Part shown: positions 1-5,500 of the stretch, piece by piece | Layout of the letters: every line of letters begins with the position of its first letter | Position numbering within the stretch: position 1 is the first letter of the stretch | Source: an uncultured Collinsella sp. | GTDB lineage: Bacteria > Actinomycetota > Coriobacteriia > Coriobacteriales > Coriobacteriaceae | Length of the DNA: 9,339 nt | Direction: 5' to 3' | Assembly (NCBI GenBank): GCA_900546085.1 | Contig: URBS01000088.1 | Span: 1-9,339 of the forward strand | Position numbers and translations under genes: made by a program | Notes under the pieces: generated by a model | Database searches by the model: none | The model's input: the letters and a program-made list of their open reading frames with translations, nothing else | Told to the model about the DNA's origin: nothing

Positions 1-2
1 CC

Positions 3-80
3 GCATCCCATTTCGCAAGCGAATTCTGGGACACGGTTCTCAGAGGATTATGGGCTGCGAACTACATGGGGCTGTCATAA
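3..80 (+). CDS. Possible 3' end of an upstream gene (partial, uncertain)
   Basis: Reading from base 3 gives 25 codons without a stop, ending in TAA at 78-80, with a plausible protein-like tail (contains HFASEFWDTVLRGLWAANY). The other two forward frames are also open to 106-112, so openness proves nothing. I prefer this frame only for its amino acid composition. I do not recognise a family. If real, it is the C-terminus of a gene starting outside the window and is unrelated in any visible way to the downstream locus. Confidence 0.2.
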   Translation, partial: ASHFASEFWDTVLRGLWAANYMGLS

Positions 81-137
81 AACTCCGGCAAAGGGGGGTC
101 GGAAATAAATGACACTTCCAGTAGTTTGTTTTAATGT

Positions 138-146
138 GGGGGGGGG
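138..146 (+). repeat. Nine-G homopolymer tract
   Basis: An uninterrupted run of nine G in otherwise AT-rich intergenic DNA, about 145 bases upstream of the proposed -35 element. Runs of this length are prone to slipped-strand length change during replication in many bacteria. No reading frame crosses it convincingly, so any effect would be on transcription or on an unseen upstream element. It could also be a chance run or a sequencing-length ambiguity. Confidence 0.9.
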
Positions 147-217
147 TACCATTATTTTAGTTTCGCAAAAAAACGAACCTTCTATGGGGAAGTTGCGTAG
201 GGGGTTAGTCGTAAGTA

Positions 218-289
218 TTGGATAAAACAGACTAATTTGGGGATAAATGACCACTTACGCCAAAATAAGTAGCATTTAGCGATAAAACA
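218..289 (+). repeat. Three GATAAA direct repeats upstream of the promoter
   Basis: GATAAA occurs at 221-226, 242-247 and 281-286 in similar context: TTGGATAAAACA, TTTGGGGATAAATGA and TTTAGCGATAAAACA. The first and third copies share the nine-base word GATAAAACA exactly. Start-to-start spacings are 21 and 39 bases, close to two and four helical turns, so all three would lie on one face of the DNA. The last copy ends next to the proposed -35 element at 290. This arrangement is what tandem activator binding sites look like, but no regulator is identifiable and AT-rich DNA makes short repeats common. Confidence 0.4.
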
Positions 290-318
290 TTGAAAAATAT
301 GTAGCACATCGCTATGTT
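290..318 (+). promoter_or_regulatory. Candidate housekeeping-sigma promoter
   Basis: TTGAAA at 290-295 matches the -35 consensus TTGACA at five of six positions. After a 17-base spacer comes TATGTT at 313-318, which matches TATAAT at four of six. Spacing is ideal. Transcription would start near 325 and read into the peptidase gene at 445. The weak -10 element together with the adjacent GATAAA repeats would suit an activator-dependent promoter. This is a consensus match by eye and not a proven start site. Confidence 0.45.
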
Positions 319-424
319 TTTATTACGAAAAGATTCCAAATTGGCTTATTTCGGACTCACTTTTCAAGCGCCTTGCGGTTCCTGTTGAAACTTGCTGACC
401 TTTGGATGGGTCGAATAGGTCCTC

Positions 425-431
425 AAGGGGG
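425..431 (+). promoter_or_regulatory. Shine-Dalgarno that supports a TTG start
   Basis: The purine run AAGGGGG lies 13 bases before the TTG at 445. A stop codon (TGA, 433-435) closes the frame just upstream, and only ATT, ATC and ACT separate it from the TTG. No ATG or GTG start precedes the first transmembrane segment. The ATG at 432 is in another frame and ends after eight codons. The long spacing and TTG codon predict modest translation, which fits an enzyme needed in small amounts. Confidence 0.6.
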
Positions 432-444
432 ATGAATTATCACT

Positions 445-1002
445 TTGACGGCGCGTAGACTCAAACGATTTATTACGCTTTTGAGTAGCTTGGCGTTCGC
501 GCTTGTCATAGCCCTTGCCGTTGTTTCTTTTGTGCCTCGCGCATTTGGATACACGCCCTTTGCTGTGCTTTCGGGCTCTATGGAACCCGAGCTTCCCGTT
601 GGCTCCATGGTGTTTGTCCGCCAGGTTGAGCCAACGGATATTGCCGTGGGCGACAATGCAACCTTTTACCGATCGGACGGCGCCGTGGTGACGCACCAGG
701 TGTATCAGATCGACCCTGTGGCGCAGATGATCGGCACGCAGGGAATTGCGAACAAAAATGCAGACGGAAGCATCATGCACGATGCCGAGCACACGCCTTT
801 TTCGAGTGTTATCGGCACTGTTTCTTTTTGTGTCCCTTACCTGGGCTTCGTTAACGCATATTGCACGACGATGCCCGGTTTGCTTGTTGTGGTGGCCGTT
901 CTGGCGCTGCTGATCACGGCGTCGATAGTGCTCGATCGGATGGTTCCCGACGAGCCTGCGGGCAAGCATACCCGCGTGCATGCGAGGGAGCGGCGTTCAT
1001 AG
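445..1002 (+). CDS. sipW: SipW-type signal peptidase I (Ser/His, S26B-like)
   Basis: This 185-residue membrane protease would remove signal peptides from secreted proteins at the outer face of the membrane. The N-terminal membrane segment spans about residues 10-30. It is followed by the catalytic-serine motif SGSMEP with Ser45, then VGD at 68-70, then VVTHQV with His84 where ordinary bacterial type I peptidases have lysine. A His base is the hallmark of the SipW/archaeal/ER-type branch. The GTQGIANKNAD stretch (about 97-107) matches the family's T-x-G-(D)-x-N region, and IGTVSFCVPYLGFV (about 123-136) its last core strand. A second membrane segment covers about 144-163, and the tail is basic. 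In Bacillus, SipW is dedicated to TasA and TapA. Here the gene lies directly upstream of TasA-like genes, so a dedicated role is a strong inference. The start is a TTG. The next gene begins 70 bases downstream. Confidence 0.92.
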   Translation: MTARRLKRFITLLSSLAFALVIALAVVSFVPRAFGYTPFAVLSGSMEPELPVGSMVFVRQVEPTDIAVGDNATFYRSDGAVVTHQVYQIDPVAQMIGTQGIANKNADGSIMHDAEHTPFSSVIGTVSFCVPYLGFVNAYCTTMPGLLVVVAVLALLITASIVLDRMVPDEPAGKHTRVHARERRS

Positions 1003-1072
1003 CGGCAGGGAAAAACGTCGGCGGCGGTAGGGGCCGTTGCCGGGGAAGACGATTCTCGAAAGGAAGAGAACG

Positions 1073-1759
1073 ATGGAAAACAAGAAGAAAAAGCGCTACG
1101 GCATCATTGCCGCCCTGCTGCTGTTGGTGCTGGCTGCCGGCGTGGGTACCTACGCCTGGCTGACGGCGCAGTCGAGCCTGACCAACAACTTCACCACTGC
1201 GGGCATCAACAAGCCCACTACCGATCCCGACCATCCGAATCAGCCGCTTCCGGATGATAACAATAAGGTCAACGGCAACCTGACCGAGACCAAATGGGTT
1301 AAGGACTCTAAGCTCGCCCCTGGCGTGTCTGTACCCAAGAATCCTAATGTCGGTATCGGCAAGGGATCCGAGGATGCATATGTGTACGTCTTCGTGAACA
1401 ACAAGACGGCGTCTGCCGGGGCCGATCATTCCAAGACGACTTACTTCACCATTAACTCTGGCTGGAAGGCCGTTGATGCGACCGCCGTTGAGGGCGAGCC
1501 GACTCATTATCTCGGTGGCCTTTTCGTTTATGTTGGCGAAGGAACCGAGGCTACCCCGCTTATTGCCAGCAAGAATGAGGATAAGTGGACTGGCGAGCTG
1601 TTCAGCCAGGTGACTACGCCCAAGGACACCGAGCAAAAGGATTTCGCCAATTCTGCCACGATGGATGTCAACTGCTTCATTTACGCGGCAGACAATACCG
1701 CTGAGGGTTCGTCTGCGTCTGCTTTGGCTGCTGCCAAGAATTGGGCTAAGGACCTGTAG
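1073..1759 (+). CDS. TasA/camelysin-like secreted protein, likely major fibre subunit
   Basis: A 228-residue exported protein. I chose the ATG at 1073 because AGGAAGAG (1061-1068) is well placed before it and the next residues are the basic n-region MENKKKKR. The frame extends upstream to a TTG at 1037 with no support. The signal segment (about 10-28) ends VGTYA-W, with predicted cleavage after Ala28, matching the SipW-processed style of TasA (TWA-A). A LAPG motif (81-84) parallels the LKPG of TasA, and the strand DAYVYVFVNN (101-110) follows. The mature part is rich in Thr, Asn, Asp and Ala, and has a single Cys (201). No anchor or sortase motif is present, so it is released or polymerised outside the cell. 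Its good ribosome binding site and position before a strong hairpin suggest it is the most abundant product. It is more divergent from the other two TasA-like proteins here than they are from each other. Confidence 0.82.
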   Translation: MENKKKKRYGIIAALLLLVLAAGVGTYAWLTAQSSLTNNFTTAGINKPTTDPDHPNQPLPDDNNKVNGNLTETKWVKDSKLAPGVSVPKNPNVGIGKGSEDAYVYVFVNNKTASAGADHSKTTYFTINSGWKAVDATAVEGEPTHYLGGLFVYVGEGTEATPLIASKNEDKWTGELFSQVTTPKDTEQKDFANSATMDVNCFIYAADNTAEGSSASALAAAKNWAKDL

Positions 1760-1775
1760 TAATCCCACCCCCTCT

Positions 1776-1836
1776 ACCGAGATCCCGGCCCGCTCCCCAT
1801 CCCCATTTTCGGGTCGGGATCTCGGTCCCCCTTTTT
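1776..1836 (+). terminator. Strong hairpin terminator or attenuator inside the locus
   Basis: ACCGAGATCCCGGCCCG at 1776-1792 pairs along its whole length with 1810-1826, with only one G-U wobble in a 17-bp stem around a 17-base loop. Five C and then five T (1827-1836) follow. It sits between the first TasA-like gene and the second, both on the + strand. The C run between stem and T run makes the tail less than ideal, so partial readthrough is plausible. It would also protect the 3' end of the upstream message. Confidence 0.8.
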
Positions 1837-1856
1837 ATCGACGACTGGCGAACGTA

Positions 1857-2504
1857 ATGCTCAATAATCTTTCCGACAATCAGAAACGCACCTTGGCGCT
1901 TGCCGCGATGGCGCTGTTGGCCCTGGCGTGCCTGTGCGGCACGCTGGCTTTTACTGTTGATATGGTTCCGGCGAACAACGTTCTATCGTTTGGCAGCGTG
2001 AAGGTACGAGTCTGCGAATACACCCTAAACGAGCAGGGCGAGGAGATTCCGTTTGAGCCCAACGAGCACGGGGACTATCCCGACACCAAAGCCGGGGGTT
2101 CTGACATCAGCCGCATTGTGCGCGTGGAGAACGTCGGCTCGCAGCCTGAGTACGTTCGCGCGCGCCTGCGCATGAAGTCAGTGGCACCCGACGGCTCGTG
2201 CGCGGATGCCTCGGGCAACGTTGCGTTTCATGTGGACGCGGGCGAGGGGTCCCCGTGGATCGACGGCGGCGATGGGTGGTACTACTACCGTGGATTGGCC
2301 GGGCGTGGCGGCATGCTCGACCCCGGCGCCATGACGGAAAGCCTTATGGACTCGCTGCGATTTGTGGGCGACTACCACGATGCCGCGCGCGGCGGCTCAT
2401 TCAAGCTCGATATCGATGTTCAGGCCGTGCAGGCCAAAAACCAGCAGACAAGCGATACCGCCCTCGACGTACTTGACGTTGTGGGTTGGCCGGAGGCGAA
2501 CTAG
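1857..2504 (+). CDS. TasA-like secreted protein, second paralogue (minor subunit?)
   Basis: A 215-residue exported protein. The ATG at 1857 gives a proper signal peptide with NQKR as n-region. The open frame continues upstream through the terminator hairpin, which cannot be coding, and starting at Met18 would lose the basic residues. There is almost no Shine-Dalgarno before it, so translation may be weak. The signal segment ends CGTLA-F (predicted cleavage after Ala31), then VPANNVLSFGSVKVRV, a first strand typical of SipW-dependent proteins. Later landmarks are ENVGSQPEYVRARL (91-104), W134 with DGWYYY (139-144), and FKLDIDVQAVQ (182-192). These line up with the third TasA-like protein at 7966-8535, so the two are paralogues. 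The stop is followed by only three bases before the giant gene, and GGAGG inside its last codons serves that gene. Confidence 0.82.
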   Translation: MLNNLSDNQKRTLALAAMALLALACLCGTLAFTVDMVPANNVLSFGSVKVRVCEYTLNEQGEEIPFEPNEHGDYPDTKAGGSDISRIVRVENVGSQPEYVRARLRMKSVAPDGSCADASGNVAFHVDAGEGSPWIDGGDGWYYYRGLAGRGGMLDPGAMTESLMDSLRFVGDYHDAARGGSFKLDIDVQAVQAKNQQTSDTALDVLDVVGWPEAN

Positions 2505-2507
2505 CCT

Positions 2508-5500
2508 ATGAAGATCAAGAATATGAACCGGGGTATGCTTAGCAGGCTGGTTGCCGTCGCAGCGATTGCCCTTTGCTGCGTTATGGCGCTGCCAACGGTG
2601 GTGCATGCCGAGGACGTGCCCGAGAACAAAAACGAATTCCACATCAAAAACGCGAACGACTTTTTGGTGTACGTGGCGCTTTCGCGTGAGCGCGATACGT
2701 CCGGCTGGCGCGTTTATCTCGATAACGATATCGTGCTTAATGATGACGACATGAAGACCATTGTCTCGCACACCGTTAAGCATCTGTCGTTTGGCAACAA
2801 GGAGCATCCGTTTAAGGGCGTGTTCGATGGTCAAAACCACACCGTTGAGGGCCTGAGCTACGATAAAGACGCTTTTGACCCCGAGCGCGATACGGGATTT
2901 TTTGCCGAGACCAACGGTGCCACCATCAAAAACTTCCTGGTCAAGGACGCCAACGTGTGGGCGGACTTCCGCGGTGGCATTATCGTGGGCAAGGCCGTCA
3001 AAACGCGCTTCGAAAACGTTATGGTCATGGAGAGCACGCTGCACGTGACCTGCGCCAACAATGCTCTCAACCTCATTACCAACGCAGGCTTTGAGGGCGG
3101 TCTCATCGCCGGCGAGCTCGACGGCTGCACCCTCTACAACTGCGAGGTCCGTGGCGGCCGTGCCGTCAACAATACGACCTCGGGCGTGCAGGCGCTCGGC
3201 GGTGAGGGTCTGTATATGGCGGCGTTTGCCGGCTACGTTAAGAACTCGACTATCGAGTACTGTCGCGTGACGCCGACGCGTAAGGACGACGGCTCGATTG
3301 CCGAGAAGGGCATGACCGACGTCACCAATAAGTACGACGTGGCCATTGGCGCCCTGGGCGGCAACAACGTGTACGCCTCGGGTTTTGTGGGCTGCATGGC
3401 GGGCGAGGCCAAGATTATCGACTGCTTCTCGACGGCGCAGTGCTACAGCTATGCCGCGTCGTACGTGGGCGTCGTCGCCGTGACGCGCGCGTGGACGGGT
3501 GGCTTGGCGGGTCGTATTCTAACCGAAAAGGGCAACGAGCTCGTTCGAAGCCATTTTGCGGGTGACTTGAGCTCGCGTCAGTACAATCCCATCGCCGTGA
3601 TCCCCATCATTCAAAACGATGTGAACCTGGGCGGCATTGCCGCGCGTGCCAACAAGGGTGACGCCACGGTTACCGAATGCTACTTTAAGCCGAGCGTGAG
3701 CCTAAACGGCAGCAGCCAGGGTACCGCGGCTAAGAAAAAGATCCCTTCGTTTGGCGGCGATGGTACCACCAAGGGCGACAGCTATGGTCCATGGGACGAC
3801 GAGCGCTACACCACGCGCGAGCTGTGGGAAGAGCACGACTACGATTTTTGTGCCGGCACCATGCGCTCGACCGACAACGACGATGCCCTGGGTGGCTCGC
3901 ACTTCAATGAGTGGGCGATGGATTACAAGCTGAATATTCCTGTGCATGGCCAGAGCGTTAAGGCGACGATCGATTTTCCCGGTGCGGGCACCGCGACAAT
4001 CGAGAAGACCAAACTTGGCAAAGACCAGGCGACCTCGGATCCGTACGCCTTTGCCGTGAGCGCCGTGCTGGCGGGAACGGCCCAAGGCCTGGCCCAGGGC
4101 GATACATCGGTAACGTTTAAGCAGGATACCTCCGCAAAGCCAGAGGGTTTGACCGAGGCCAACGGCGGCTACCGCTTTATGGGCTGGTTCCGTGAGCCCG
4201 GAGTCAATGTGAACCGTATCGATGCCGATAACGCCTGGTTTAACGGCAAGACCGATGCCGATGCCGTTAAGGCTGGCAAGCAGGTCCAGAAGAACGAAGC
4301 GCACGAGATAACGTCGAGCTATACCGCCGATAACGCGAAGGGGGCCGAGGCCTTTAAGGGCAACGACCTGTTTATTGCTTCGTACGAGGCGCAGGTACTG
4401 TTCTATAACGTCAAGGGCGAGACGCTCGCGTGGCAGAGCGGCGAGGAGCACGACAAGTCGACGGACTGGTACCGCTATGGCGTCGGTTTAACGCCGGCTG
4501 CCCCTGCGGACCGCGGCACTCTTTCTGCCAGCGCCACCTTTATCGGTTGGACGACGCAGCCGAGTGGCGAGGCCGGGATGCATGGCGGTTACGCGGCCAT
4601 CACCTCGCCTGAGCTTGCCGAGTTAAAAAACGCCGGTGCGTTCTATCCTGCCGGCACCGAGATCACTGTGCTTGGCCCTACCGATTTTTATCCGGTGTAC
4701 ACCGACTATGTGTCGAACATCATGACGGTGTTTGAGGGCAATGAGCAGGATGCAACCGACGATCAGACTCGGCGCGACGGTGTGGGCAAAACTGACGTTA
4801 AGGTTGAGACTGCAGAAGATGGCACAAGCGCGTATACCGTACAGGTGCTCGACGTATCCGGTAAAGCTATATCCGAGGAGGGCCAGCTGCCCGACGGCTA
4901 TCGTTTCCTGGGTTGGTATGAAAACAAGGGAACCGAGGATGCCCCGCTCGAGGTGCGCGTAAGCCGCGACCCCAGCTATACGCTCCCCGCCGATGTCGAT
5001 TTAACCGCGCCGCATACCTACATCGCCCGCTTTGAGTACCGAGTGGATTATTACGTTCGGGCTTATACCAACCATGAGTTTACGGACAGCAAGCTACTTT
5101 GTTCCGTTTGGAATCGCTATCAAACGCCCTTTGAGGAAAACGTCGGTAGTACCTTCGTGCGTGAAAACGTCGTCCACTGGGGCCCGGAGCATGTTGACCA
5201 CGGTATAAAGGATAGTTATGAAACGTGTGGCACGCGCTTCACGAAGGAAACCCTTGTCGTGAGTCCCCTTAACGCGTACTCGCACAACGTTAAAAACGAT
5301 ACGGGAGCCGATACTCTAAAAAACCTCTATGCCGATACCGATTTTCCAGGCGCTGCAACGCTAAGCGATACTTGGACTTCGGCTTCGCTGAACGTAACGG
5401 TCAAACCGGTGAATGATCGCTATCGCCTGAATTTCTGGACGCTTGAGCGCGATGGTGAATATTGGACATATGTGAAAAATCCCATCGAGAGCATGGTGCG

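Larger units (their letters stand above)
81..444 (+). promoter_or_regulatory. AT-rich upstream regulatory region of the fibre locus
   Basis: About 360 bases with no convincing gene on either strand, clearly richer in A+T than the coding DNA that follows. It holds a run of nine G (138-146), a shorter run of six G near 94-99, three GATAAA repeats, two overlapping inverted repeats (TTAGTC 205-210 with GACTAA 230-235; CGTAAGT 210-216 with ACTTACG 253-259), and a candidate promoter at 290-318. A motif ATAAATGAC(C)ACTT occurs at 105-117 and again at 243-256. From the proposed promoter the transcript would have a leader of roughly 120 bases before the peptidase gene. I see no recognisable riboswitch in that leader, only small competing hairpins such as GACC 397-400 with GGTC 409-412 or AGGTC 417-421. 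Confidence 0.55.

Noticed and set aside
302..320. TAGC-ACATC-GCTA hairpin followed by a T run, as a terminator of the upstream gene
   Set aside because: Only four strong base pairs; the same bases are better explained as the spacer and -10 of the candidate promoter.
81..444. Riboswitch, tRNA, CRISPR or insertion sequence in the upstream region
   Set aside because: No conserved riboswitch core, cloverleaf, regularly spaced repeats or transposase fragment could be recognised.
432..458. Eight-codon mini-ORF (ATG at 432, TAG at 456-458) overlapping the TTG start of the peptidase, possible leader peptide
   Set aside because: The purine-rich ribosome binding site touches its ATG with no spacing, and the peptide has no run of one amino acid or pausing motif that would suggest attenuation.
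1037..1072. TTG at 1037 as the start of the first TasA-like gene
   Set aside because: It would add twelve residues before the basic n-region without a ribosome binding site, while the ATG at 1073 has both a good site and a normal signal peptide.
914..1768. A 284-codon minus-strand frame across the first TasA-like gene
   Set aside because: It overlaps two well-supported + strand genes and a convincing start and signal peptide on the other strand; its own translation has no recognisable features.
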